From assembly GCA_000719105.1 (NCBI GenBank), contig JODX01000018.1, positions 186,001 through 250,000 on the forward strand: a DNA stretch of 64,000 bases, written 5' to 3'. Origin of the DNA: Streptomyces sclerotialus (lineage in GTDB: Bacteria > Actinomycetota > Actinomycetes > Streptomycetales > Streptomycetaceae). The translations under genes and the position numbers were made by a program. The notes under the pieces were generated by a model that saw only the letters and a list, made by a program, of their open reading frames with translations, was not told the origin of the DNA and ran no database searches. Of this stretch, positions 36,588 to 44,589 are shown one piece after another (the first letter of the stretch is position 1; each line of letters starts with the position of its first letter).

Positions 36588-36620
36588 CGTTCGAGTACCG
36601 AACGATACCTTACGGTATCG
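36588..36620. promoter_or_regulatory. two adjoining inverted repeats: probable TetR operator
   Basis: CGTTCG/CGAACG (36588-36593, 36599-36604, 5-bp spacer) touches CGATACC/GGTATCG (36603-36609, 36614-36620, 4-bp spacer). They lie in the AT-richer centre between the divergent amidase and TetR genes, where a TetR dimer or pair of dimers would block both promoters. Confidence 0.7.
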
Positions 36621-36687
36621 AAGGGGTCGGACTGGTATCGTGAGGGAGGTTGTGAACCGCACGATCGACCGGAGTGACGGAGTAGTC

Positions 36688-37311
36688 ATGGCATCGACCC
36701 TCAGAAGGCCAAGCAGAGTGGCGAAGCTGCCACCTCGTGAGCGCATTCTCGACGCGGCCGAAGAGCTCTTCTTGAGAGAAGGGATCCGGCAGGTGGGGGT
36801 CCAGGCGATCGCCGACAAGGCCGAGACCACCAAAATGGCGATATATCGGCACTTTGAGACCAAAGACGCGCTGGTCGCGGAGTGGCTACGGATCGTCGCT
36901 GCGGACTATCAGGCGGCTTTCGACCGCGTGGAAACCGAATACCCCGACCAGCCCGAGGAGCAGATTCTGGGCCTGGCCCGCTTCATCGCCGAGGGGCTGC
37001 CGGCGATCTCATACAGGGGCTGCCCGTTCATCAACTCCCTCGCCGAGCTGCCCGACCCCCTTCATCCGGCACGGCAAGTGATCCAGGACCACAAGGCCCA
37101 CCAGACCCGCAGGCTGATCGGCATGTGCACCGAAGCCCAGATGTCCGACCCCGGACAGGCCGCGGCCGAGATCACCTTTGCACTCGAAGGGGCGCAGGTC
37201 AGCACACAGAACGGAAGCATCGATCAGACGGGAGACCGCCTGATGAAGATTGTCGAGGGAATCGTGGACCGGCACCGCTCTCACCACGGCGCATACGGGG
37301 CGGCTGACTGA
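36688..37311 (+). CDS. TetR/AcrR family transcriptional regulator
   Basis: About 207 residues. The N-terminal HTH is typical (RERILDAAEELFLREGIRQVGVQAIADKAETTKMAIYRHFETKDALVAEWL). The C-terminal ligand domain holds FINSLAELPDPLHPARQVIQDHK, similar to the YcdC-like/C-terminal TetR families. I chose ATG 36688 with ACGGAG upstream; GTG 36652 is in frame but its GGGAGG is too close. It most likely represses the divergent amidase gene and itself and responds to an amide or its acid. Confidence 0.9.
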   Translation: MASTLRRPSRVAKLPPRERILDAAEELFLREGIRQVGVQAIADKAETTKMAIYRHFETKDALVAEWLRIVAADYQAAFDRVETEYPDQPEEQILGLARFIAEGLPAISYRGCPFINSLAELPDPLHPARQVIQDHKAHQTRRLIGMCTEAQMSDPGQAAAEITFALEGAQVSTQNGSIDQTGDRLMKIVEGIVDRHRSHHGAYGAAD

Positions 37312-37706
37312 CCGTCCGCGCCGCCCGCCCGACCACCGCTCAACGTGGGCATGCGAATGCGGCCTGGCGCGCCCCCTCACTCGCAGAGGCGGCTATATCG
37401 GTAGCGGCCACCGTGTCGGTTCAGCGCGTTGGGCCTCGGACACCCAAACCCGAGGTGGCATCTGCCGCCCACCAGGTGGCTGACGCAGAACGTTCCGAAG
37501 CTGCTACGGCATGCATGCCTGTGCGCGTTCAATGAGCCCCCGTTCAGGGCGACAGTCTCCTTTCGGCCTGTTTGCATGGCAAACGTGAGTTGATACCGGC
37601 CAATATCGGCTCACCTTCAGCGGCAACGGCCGGGTCGGCATAGACGCCACGGTGCTGGTCAAGGCTGGGGGAGTCATGGAGTGAACGGACGGGGAAGGCG
37701 ACGCAG
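37312..37706. other. 395-bp gap before Crp/Fnr gene; inverted repeats only
   Basis: No gene seen. A perfect 6-3-6 inverted repeat GTTTGC-ATG-GCAAAC lies at 37570-37584, followed by GTGAG...CTCAC half sites about 20 bp apart (37585-37614). These are candidate regulator sites for the Crp/Fnr gene that starts 93-122 bp downstream; no evidence beyond symmetry. Confidence 0.45.
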
Positions 37707-38351
37707 GTGCTGTCGGACGAGGCATGGCGCGAGCTGAAGGACCTGGGAGTTCCGCGCGTCTTTCGTGAGCGCAGCGTGATGCTGCGGCAGGGATCTGCGG
37801 GAACGTACCTTCTCGCTCTCACCGATGGTCTGGCCAAAGTGGTGCACCGGGAACCGGACGGAGACGTGACCTGGTTGGCCTTCCGAGGGCCGGGCGACTT
37901 GCTGGGTGAGGTGTCCGTCTTCAACGGCACCCCTCGTACGGCGGAGGTGGTCGCTCTCACTCCCTGCGCGGCCCTGGTGTTGGAGGCGGAACGGTTCCGC
38001 CGGTTCGTCGAGCAGCGTGAGCTCGTGATGGACCTCATGCGTCAGGCCCTGTCCCGGTTGCGGGAGTCCGACAGGCACCGCACCGAACTGGTGACCCTGC
38101 CGCTGATCGTCCGGCTGGCGCGGACGCTCCTGCGGTTGGCCGAACTCCAAGCAGGTGAAGCCGACATGGACGTCATACGGTTGGCCGGCCTGAGCCAGGA
38201 AGAGATCGCCCAGGCGACCGGAGTGACGCGCAACGCGGTCATGACCGGCTTGCACCGGCTGCGTGAGTCCGGTGCCGTGGAGACGGCCCGCAAGGTGATC
38301 GTCATCAAGGACATGCAGGCGCTGCGGGACTGGGCCACGACGTCCCGATAG
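37707..38351 (+). CDS. Crp/Fnr family transcriptional regulator with cyclic-nucleotide-binding domain
   Basis: 214 residues. Residues about 15-115 are a cyclic-nucleotide-binding beta roll (RSVMLRQGSAGTYLLALTDGLAKVVH, PGDLLGEVSVFNGTPRTAEVVAL). In this phosphate-binding cassette the Gly-Glu pair and the Arg of PRTAEV are kept, as needed for cNMP binding. A dimer helix follows, then a winged HTH (LSQEEIAQATGVTRNAVMTGLHRLRESGAV). There is no Cys cluster, so it is not an FNR-type iron-sulphur sensor. GTG 37707 follows GGGGAAGG. It sits 222 bp before a cyclase-like gene, so it may sense that product. Confidence 0.88.
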   Translation: MLSDEAWRELKDLGVPRVFRERSVMLRQGSAGTYLLALTDGLAKVVHREPDGDVTWLAFRGPGDLLGEVSVFNGTPRTAEVVALTPCAALVLEAERFRRFVEQRELVMDLMRQALSRLRESDRHRTELVTLPLIVRLARTLLRLAELQAGEADMDVIRLAGLSQEEIAQATGVTRNAVMTGLHRLRESGAVETARKVIVIKDMQALRDWATTSR

Positions 38352-38573
38352 AACGCAGAACGCGCTGATGCGGCGTCTGCTCGTGAGCCTCGGCTGCATG
38401 GCTCCCGTACCAACCCGGGACGAGACCGTCGCCCTCGACATCCTCGGCCCCTGTGACACGGGACACGCGCGAAGTGCCCAGCACTGTGCAGTCGGACAGC
38501 GGGAAGCAGCGGAACCTCGAACCAGCCGATCACCTGCGCTGGAACCCTCGCACCGTCCAAGAGGAGATGCCGC

Positions 38574-39482
38574 ATGCCTGCACCCGTCCCCGTTCCGTAT
38601 GTCGCAAGTCGTCTTCTTCCTCCCTACCGTGCTCTGTTCGCCGTCGACGCGAAAGACTTCACAGGTCTTCCCGCTGTGCAGCACGGTCCGGTGAGTCAGT
38701 TGATCCCCGAGCTCGTGGACCAAGCGCTGGAGCGAGCCGGTCTGCACGAGCTACGCGACTCCAAGCGTTTCCCGGCGAATACCGGGGACGGTGTGGTTTT
38801 CGGCTTCGAGCCGGCGCTGCTGCCCTCGGTCCTCTGGCCGTTCCTGGGCGTGCTGGACGACGTCCTCGGTGCGTACAACCAGCAGAGCGTCGGCCCTCGG
38901 ATCAGGCTTCGGGCCAGCGTTCACGTCGGACCGCTGCCGGACGGGGACAGCCCGGGTGACGGCAACGGGACCGCCCGCAACGACACGCACCGGCTGCTGG
39001 ACTCCCGCCCGGTCAAGGCCATCCTCGCCGCGGCGAGCGAGCAGATCACCCACCTGGCGGCGATCATCTCGCAGCGCGTCTATGAAGACGTCGTCCTCGG
39101 CGGGTACACCGGACTGCACCCCGACCGCTGTGTGGAGGTGCCGGCCACCGTGGAGGGCAAGGTCTTCGCGCAGAGGGCCTGGCTCTACGTTCCATCGCCG
39201 TCCGGGAACCTCGTACAGGCCGGTATGCGACCGCGCGAGGAGTCCGCGAACCAGACCGAGGCATCCACCGATCAGGGACGGGACTCGAAGGCGCGGCACG
39301 ACACTCACTACAGCGGCAACACGCAGAGCGTGCGCGAGGGCGCCGCCGTCATGGGGAACGTCGGACGGGACATTACGTACACCGGCGGCTCCGCCTCCTA
39401 CCGAGGCACCAATCAGCACTGGGGCAGTGGGGACAACGTGACCGGCGACAAGCGGGTCGGTGAAGCCGGAGACCACCGGTGA
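38574..39482 (+). CDS. class III nucleotidyl cyclase-like protein (Pycsar-type candidate)
   Basis: 302 residues. Residues about 18-175 fit a class III cyclase: LFAVDAKDFT has Asp25 in the first metal position, ANTGDGVVFGF has Asp72 in the second, LRASVHVGPLPDG matches the central strand, and RNDTHRLLDS keeps the Asn136-Arg140 transition-state pair at the usual four-residue spacing. The purine-selecting Lys before GD is Ala here. Residues 225-302 are polar and glycine/asparagine-rich, with the motif GAAVMGNVGRDITYTG at about 256-271. ATG 38574 has GAGGAG upstream. It overlaps the next gene by 4 bp. It probably makes a cyclic nucleotide in response to phage or stress; no activity is proven. Confidence 0.8.
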   Translation: MPAPVPVPYVASRLLPPYRALFAVDAKDFTGLPAVQHGPVSQLIPELVDQALERAGLHELRDSKRFPANTGDGVVFGFEPALLPSVLWPFLGVLDDVLGAYNQQSVGPRIRLRASVHVGPLPDGDSPGDGNGTARNDTHRLLDSRPVKAILAAASEQITHLAAIISQRVYEDVVLGGYTGLHPDRCVEVPATVEGKVFAQRAWLYVPSPSGNLVQAGMRPREESANQTEASTDQGRDSKARHDTHYSGNTQSVREGAAVMGNVGRDITYTGGSASYRGTNQHWGSGDNVTGDKRVGEAGDHR

Positions 39483-41569
39483 GCGCCGACGCGGACGCGT
39501 CCTCCGGACCGTACGACCCGGACGCAGACAGCCGACCGGATGCAGGGAACTTGTACCGCGACAATCAACAACGGCTGGACAAGGGCCTGGCGGTCATGGG
39601 TGTCGTGCGTGACATCCACATGACGTTCAACGAGGTATCGCCCGACGAGGATGCCACGAACAGGGTCGTCAAGCCCCGCCTGCGGGAGGGGCCGTATCCC
39701 GCGGAAGACGTGTACGCCCGTTTGCACGGGTTCGTCGAACCACCGTCGTATGCGCAGTGCCGCAAGGTACTGGACAACAGCTGCATCCTGTTGTTGAGGG
39801 CCGGCAGTGGCACAGGTGCGAGCACCACCGCGTTCGCACTGCTGGAAGAGCGGTACGGAGCCGACGGCATTACCGGCCTCGACGCGCCGGACGACCTCTC
39901 GCGGTGGAGCCCTACGGGCCGACGAGGCTATCTGCTGCAAGGGCTGTCCCCGGCGGCCGCCGATTCGCTCGGCGAAGTCGCGCTGAACGACCTGGCCGGG
40001 AAACTGCGCCGAGCCGGGGCCCGTCTGGTGATCACCGTACGGGCGGAGGCGGCGCTCTCCGGAGACACGGCGCCCTGGCAGGTCGTGCACCATCCGCCCT
40101 CGTCAGCCACCGTGGCGAAGAAGCGCCTGGACCTGATGACCACGGACGGTGCTCTTACCTCTGAGCAGAGGACCGCCGCGCTGCGGCAGCTCGCCTCGGC
40201 CGACTTCGTCGCTCACCTGAACGATCATGGGATGCCGCAGGACGGTGTCGACGTAGCGGATGCGCTGTGTGATCTCGTCGTGTCGGGAAGGTCCGCTGCC
40301 TCCGTACTGGGAGATCTACAGACCGGCAGTCCCGCCGCGGCTCATGAAGCGCTGGCGGAGGCGTGCGACCGAGCCGATCGGCTCGCCCTGATGGCGACGA
40401 TCGCGCTGTTGCCCGGACTGGACCGCACCGTCATCGAAAAGTTCAGCGCGATCCTGCGCCCCCTCATTGACGAACGCGGCGGCCCGCCGGCATCCGCCGC
40501 GACCGTGCCACCGCAGCGTACCGGTACAGGCGAGACGGTTACCGAGCGGTCGCAGACGCGCCGGGATGTCCTCGGGCCGGCCTTCGAGCACCGGCTGGAA
40601 GCCGTTGGCGCCCGCCTGCTGCCGCTCCGACACGATGCAGCGCAGCCCTACCCGGTCCAACCGGTCGTCTTCTCCGGCCGACACCGCGCGGAAGCGCTGC
40701 TGCGTTGCCTGTGGCTGTCCTACGAGGGCATGGCGGACCTGCTGTGGAACACCCTGGACCAAGCTCCCCACTACTCCGGTGTCGAACCGGCGGCGGGACA
40801 GGCGATCGGAAAGACACTGATCCATGCGACGGGTCCGGACACGTTCCGCCAGTTGTATCCCTTCGCCGCGTCGGTCAGACGCCGGCACCGCCGTCTGGTG
40901 GCCTACGCGCTGGGGGAAATGGCCGAGCACCCCGCCTTCAGTGGTCCGGTGCGGGAGCAGTTGCGGCGCTGGAGCCGGGCCGCCTCCGTCCCTCTGCGCT
41001 GCACCGTGGCCGAGACTTGTGCCGGCAGCTTCGGCCTGGCCCGCCCCGGCGTCGCCCTGCAATCACTGGACGCCGTGCTCGATCGGTCGGCCGGGGAACT
41101 GGATCCCGTACTGAAGTCCGCAGTGTCCTTCGCGCTCAGCACCCTTCTGTCGGAAAGCGCCAACCGCAAGCCCGTCCTCGATCAACTGCGGGAGTGGCAG
41201 GAAGCCGGTGCGGGTACAGCGCGCCACACTCTGGCAGTGCACGTCATCGAGTCGATGAGCCTTGCGGCGTTTCCCCGGCCCCCTGCGCCGAGCGCGGGGC
41301 GCACGCGTCTGGCCGACCTGCTTCCGGACCATTTCGACGAGATCTTCGCTCTCGTGGTCACAGCCCTGAACGACCCCGCCACCCACGAGTCGATGGCAGC
41401 GGGTCTGTCCCTGATCGAGAACGACCCCGACCTACGGCAGCGCGCCGCCTTCCCGCACTTCCTTGCCGCACTGGCCGCCACGGCCCGCGCCCACCGTGGC
41501 GTCCTGCGGTTCGTCCTGCGCCGTCACCGCACCCGTACGGCCTCCACAGCAGAAGGGCTCACCGCATGA
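39479..41569 (+). CDS. STAND-like protein with degenerate P-loop, partner of cyclase
   Basis: 696 residues. The first 35 are acidic and disordered. Residues about 34-50 (KGLAVMGVVRDIHMTFN) resemble the C-terminal motif of the preceding cyclase. Residues 100-125 hold ILLLRAGSGTGASTTAFALLEE, a P-loop in which the Lys is replaced by Ala, and ARLVITVRAEAAL resembles a Walker B/sensor strand. The remaining 450 residues are mostly helical and repeat-like (AEALLRCLWLSYEGMADLL, VAYALGEMAEHPAFSGPVREQLRRW), as in sensor arrays. GTG 39479 overlaps the cyclase stop. I infer a sensor or adaptor controlling the cyclase; the family was not recognised outright. Confidence 0.72.
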   Translation: MSADADASSGPYDPDADSRPDAGNLYRDNQQRLDKGLAVMGVVRDIHMTFNEVSPDEDATNRVVKPRLREGPYPAEDVYARLHGFVEPPSYAQCRKVLDNSCILLLRAGSGTGASTTAFALLEERYGADGITGLDAPDDLSRWSPTGRRGYLLQGLSPAAADSLGEVALNDLAGKLRRAGARLVITVRAEAALSGDTAPWQVVHHPPSSATVAKKRLDLMTTDGALTSEQRTAALRQLASADFVAHLNDHGMPQDGVDVADALCDLVVSGRSAASVLGDLQTGSPAAAHEALAEACDRADRLALMATIALLPGLDRTVIEKFSAILRPLIDERGGPPASAATVPPQRTGTGETVTERSQTRRDVLGPAFEHRLEAVGARLLPLRHDAAQPYPVQPVVFSGRHRAEALLRCLWLSYEGMADLLWNTLDQAPHYSGVEPAAGQAIGKTLIHATGPDTFRQLYPFAASVRRRHRRLVAYALGEMAEHPAFSGPVREQLRRWSRAASVPLRCTVAETCAGSFGLARPGVALQSLDAVLDRSAGELDPVLKSAVSFALSTLLSESANRKPVLDQLREWQEAGAGTARHTLAVHVIESMSLAAFPRPPAPSAGRTRLADLLPDHFDEIFALVVTALNDPATHESMAAGLSLIENDPDLRQRAAFPHFLAALAATARAHRGVLRFVLRRHRTRTASTAEGLTA

Positions 41570-42474
41570 CCGACCCGCTCATTACACCGCTGCAGTCCTC
41601 GCCGGTCTGGCAGCTTTTCCGCCTCCGCTTCGGTTCCCCGGACGACCGGGCCCTGGTCTTCCTGGCGGACGACGGCGACGACGCGATGGTGCCACCGCGC
41701 GGTGGTGACTACTGGGGCTACCCGCGGCCGACGGCGCGCGAGGTCCGTCAGGGAATCTTCTCCGGCGCCATGTGGGTGTCGCTCGTGGAGCGGCGGATGT
41801 CCGTCGACATGCGGCGCAGACCGCCGGAGCCCCCTGCCCGCTACGGGGTCGCCTGGAAGGTCAGCAATCCCGTCAACGTGGCAAGGAACCGGATCACTGA
41901 GGAGCACGCCCGGGATCTCATCGTCGATCACATCAGCCGCAACGCCACCCTGCCCGGCGACGCCGACCCGTTACGCAAGCCACCGCCCCACCTGGGTACG
42001 GCCGAGATCGAACCCCCCGACAGCCCTCAGGTGATCGGTGATTCCGGTCTCACCTACTGGTTCCTGGACCCGCCTGCCGCACTTCGGCCCACACCCGGCG
42101 CCGGCGCGGAACCCGTCCTGCCGCCAGGCTTCGGCGAAGCCCACCGCGAGGCGTACCGCTTCTACCGGGAGGTCGTCGCGGGCGGTCCCGTCGGTCTGGC
42201 AGCCCTTTGGCTGTTGCACCGGCCGGAGCAGGCAAAAGACGTGCTCGACTGGACGGTGACCCACCGCGACCTCCTCTCTGACCCTGACAGCTGGGAGCGC
42301 ACCCTGGCGGCGACACTCCAGTCATTGACACCCGAGGACCGGGGCTTCGTGGGAGTCAACCTGGCGCGCGTCCTCAGCGACGTGGGCGTCCCGCAGGGCG
42401 ACGAGGTGCTGCGCCGGATCGGTGGCACCGGCGCTGCGGGGGACGGGGACGAACCGTACGGGAACCGGCTGTGA
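41566..42474 (+). CDS. hypothetical protein in cyclase operon
   Basis: About 302 residues, soluble, not recognised. Segments include WQLFRLRFGSPDDRALVFLADDGDDAMVPP, a Trp-rich DYWGYPRPTAREV, and VAWKVSNPVNVARNRITEEHARDLIVDHISR, which vaguely recalls the strand-helix unit of SPFH/band-7 proteins. A proline-rich middle follows, then a helical end with FVGVNLARVLSDVGVPQGDEVL. ATG 41566 overlaps the previous TGA and its own stop overlaps the next GTG, so it is an obligate member of the operon. The frame is open far upstream inside the STAND-like gene, which I disregard. Confidence 0.75.
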   Translation: MTDPLITPLQSSPVWQLFRLRFGSPDDRALVFLADDGDDAMVPPRGGDYWGYPRPTAREVRQGIFSGAMWVSLVERRMSVDMRRRPPEPPARYGVAWKVSNPVNVARNRITEEHARDLIVDHISRNATLPGDADPLRKPPPHLGTAEIEPPDSPQVIGDSGLTYWFLDPPAALRPTPGAGAEPVLPPGFGEAHREAYRFYREVVAGGPVGLAALWLLHRPEQAKDVLDWTVTHRDLLSDPDSWERTLAATLQSLTPEDRGFVGVNLARVLSDVGVPQGDEVLRRIGGTGAAGDGDEPYGNRL

Positions 42475-42998
42475 TCTCCCGCCGCCTGCTTCCCGCCCGC
42501 CGGCCACCGGACGGGACCGAGCCGCAGGACGTAATGGCACTGTCACGCGAACTGATCGCCCATAACCACGCCGAGATAGGCCGCGCCGACGGTAAAGCCG
42601 CCGTGCTGCTCGCCACCGGGGGATCGCTGCTCGGACTCCTCCTGGTACGCCACCCGTCCGACGCGCTCTGGGCCCAGTGGCTGTGGTGGACGGCAACAGC
42701 CACCACAGCCGTGGCCCTCCTGCTTCTCCTGGCGGCGCTTCTGCCTCGTCACGGAGCAGGAGCCAGGAACAGCTCCCGGATCCTCGCCTACTACGAGGAC
42801 GTGGTCCGGGCGGACAAGCGTGCCCAACTGTCCTCCGAACTCCTCGCGAGCACTTCTGACCCGTACGCCCGCCTGCTCCGCGCACTGACGGGGACCAGTC
42901 GTATCGCTCGCACGAAGAACAGGTGCGTGCACAGTGCCGTCCTCATGCTGTTGCCGGCGGTCGCCGTCGTGAGTGCGGTACCGCTCACTGGCGCATGA
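42471..42998 (+). CDS. Pycsar-type transmembrane effector (PycTM/DUF5706-like)
   Basis: 175 residues. The layout matches the Pycsar effector family: an amphipathic start (MALSRELIAHNHAEIGRADGKA), two membrane helices (AAVLLATGGSLLGLLLV and WLWWTATATTAVALLLLLAALL), a cytoplasmic loop with ILAYYEDVVRADKRAQLSSEL and SRIARTKNRCVHSAV, and a last membrane helix. Effectors of this type bind a cyclic pyrimidine and disrupt the membrane. GTG 42471 overlaps the previous gene by 4 bp. Together with the cyclase three genes upstream this is the main ground for calling the operon Pycsar-like. Confidence 0.82.
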   Translation: MISRRLLPARRPPDGTEPQDVMALSRELIAHNHAEIGRADGKAAVLLATGGSLLGLLLVRHPSDALWAQWLWWTATATTAVALLLLLAALLPRHGAGARNSSRILAYYEDVVRADKRAQLSSELLASTSDPYARLLRALTGTSRIARTKNRCVHSAVLMLLPAVAVVSAVPLTGA

Positions 42999-43549
42999 TG
43001 CACTTCTGGTCCTTTGCTGCCAGCAGCTACCCGGCGTGAAGAACGAGGTTCGTCCGCGGTCGGTGAAGTGCTTCGCGGTGAGAGTGCGGCGGGCAGGGGC
43101 AAGGACTACGGCTCCTCCCTCGATGCGGTACTCGAAGAAGCGTCGAGTGGCTCCGAGTCGACGACGCGGAATGGCCCTGCACCCTCGGGTGGGCTCAAAC
43201 ATCGAGTCGGGGACTGTCTCGGAACGTCTGCTTGGGCCTCGGAGCGGCGACCTTTCGCCGCAGCATCGCGACCTCGTGCCGCAGCTACGAGTATCTCCGT
43301 GTCCTTCGCCGCGGTGGATCTGCACGGAAGCAATAGCCACGCGAGAGGCCGTGCGCAGTTCGTCCTCCCGGACGATGCACGGTCGGCCTCCCGTGATCCG
43401 GGCGCAGGCGGATTTCGAACCTGCTGCTCCGCAGGCACGATTCGGCCAGCCGCTGTGTACGCATTCAGCTCCGACGGAACCCCTTGCGGGTGTGCAGCGT
43501 CCAGCTACACAGTTGAGGTTGCTGATGGAACGGGGAAACGGGGGCCCTT
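42999..43549. other. 551-bp gap with a transposase relic
   Basis: No intact gene. The minus strand of 43190-43370 carries a transposase fragment (separate entry). The remainder shows no recognised coding sequence, repeat or structure. Confidence 0.5.
43190..43370 (-). pseudogene. relic of an integrase-core transposase N-terminus
   Basis: The minus strand reads LAWLLLPCRSTAAKDTEILV and then, after a one-base frameshift, LRHEVAMLRRKVAAPRPKQ. This is the usual N-terminus of Streptomyces integrase-core transposases (in the pattern AAKDAEILVLRHEVAVLRRQ). No catalytic core remains. Confidence 0.7.
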
Positions 43550-43957
43550 GTGCTGTCGGAGGACGTCGAGGACGCGGACACGGCACTGGCCCAGGTGCAG
43601 GCCGTCCTGGGAGAGTTCCGCAGGTCCCTGATGCTGGTGCCGATCCGGGACGGCGGCATCCTCACAGGGGACCAGGGCGGTCTTCGCTGGGTCTACGCGT
43701 TCACTGACCTGGACACGTTGACGGCGTTCGCGCAGATGCGGGGTGAGGGCGGCCGGTGGGAGTTCCGGCGTGTGTACGGTGCCCGCCTGCTGGACGAGAC
43801 CCTCGCGGAGATCGGCGTGCCGTGCGGTGTCGCGGTGGACGTGGGCAGTGAGGGGGCGTTCCTGCTGCCTCCGGCGCAGGGCATTGTGCCCGGTCACGTG
43901 GCGGTGACCGATGACGCGGACCAGTCGGGTCAGTCGGGCCAGGGGGCGTCGTCGTGA
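43550..43957 (+). CDS. SseB-like N-terminal domain protein, first gene of Rhs cassette 1
   Basis: 135 residues. It reads VLGEFRRSLMLVPIRDGGILTGDQGGLRWVYAFTDLDTLTAFAQM, then YGARLLDETLAEIGVPCGVAVDVGSEGAFLLPP, which fits the SseB N-terminal fold. The paralogue at 61026 shares GEFRRS, VPV/I.DG, GGIRW/GLRW, YGARLLD and G.AVD.GSE. GTG 43550 follows a purine-rich stretch and the stop overlaps the next gene by 4 bp. Role unknown; the strict linkage to WXG-like and Rhs genes suggests a chaperone or secretion adaptor for the toxin. Confidence 0.82.
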   Translation: MLSEDVEDADTALAQVQAVLGEFRRSLMLVPIRDGGILTGDQGGLRWVYAFTDLDTLTAFAQMRGEGGRWEFRRVYGARLLDETLAEIGVPCGVAVDVGSEGAFLLPPAQGIVPGHVAVTDDADQSGQSGQGASS

Positions 43958-44586
43958 GTGGCTACAAGTTTGATCCGGAGTCCGCCCGGCAGGTCGAGCG
44001 CGGCCTGACCGATGCGATCAACGAGCTGGAGGAGACGGGCTACTTCTCGGTCACCGCGCAGCAGGGGCACGGGTTCCAGTTCCTGACCATGTCGGGGATG
44101 GAGATGGGGTCCGGCGAACTGGCGGACGCGTTCGGCCAGTTCTGTGGCCGCTGGGCGCTGGCGGTCCATTCGAAGATGCAGGACGCGAACGACATCGCGC
44201 GGAAGCTGGGCCTGGCGGCGGGGCTGTACCACGAGCAGGAGGAGTACGTGGTCGGCTCGCTGAAGGAGGCTGCGGTCACCGCCGGTTCGTACAACCCGCA
44301 GCAGGGCATCGCCGAGGGGGACAAGGCGGGGGACAAGTCGTGGGGCGAGGTGTGGGACGCCACCCGGCCACGCATGTCGGAGACCGGTTCCCTGCAGCCG
44401 GACTGGGGCGCGATGGGCGACCAGTGGAAGCAGGTCGGCGAGGACTTCGCCACCTGGCCGTGGCAGGACGTGGCCGGCCCGGCCGGGCAGGACCGCAGTG
44501 ACTGGCAGTGGGACGGACCGCCGCCCGAGAACGGGCACCAGGGCGGCCAGGGCGATCAGGCGGGCGACGGCAACGGGGGGAAGTAG
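43954..44586 (+). CDS. WXG100-like/ESX-type protein in Rhs cassette 1
   Basis: 210 residues, mostly helical. YKFDPESARQVERGLTDAINELEETGYF is followed by FGQFCGRWALAVHSKMQDANDIARKLGLAAGLYHEQEEYV, giving a helical hairpin with a Trp near its turn, like ESX/WXG100 proteins, and a Gly/Gln-rich tail. It overlaps the SseB-like gene by 4 bp and lies 3 bp before the Rhs gene. It probably partners the Rhs N-terminal helical domain for type VII-like secretion; this is inference from architecture. Confidence 0.8.
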   Translation: MSGYKFDPESARQVERGLTDAINELEETGYFSVTAQQGHGFQFLTMSGMEMGSGELADAFGQFCGRWALAVHSKMQDANDIARKLGLAAGLYHEQEEYVVGSLKEAAVTAGSYNPQQGIAEGDKAGDKSWGEVWDATRPRMSETGSLQPDWGAMGDQWKQVGEDFATWPWQDVAGPAGQDRSDWQWDGPPPENGHQGGQGDQAGDGNGGK

Positions 44587-44589
44587 GCC

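Noticed and set aside
38352..38573. TGTGACAC near 38453 as a Crp binding site
   Set aside because: Only one half site matches; the second half of a TGTGA-N6-TCACA palindrome is absent.
38574..42998. Reading the cassette as a CBASS system
   Set aside because: The nucleotide-making domain has class III cyclase spacing, not the CD-NTase GS...D-x-D pattern, and no Cap2 or Cap3 genes are present.
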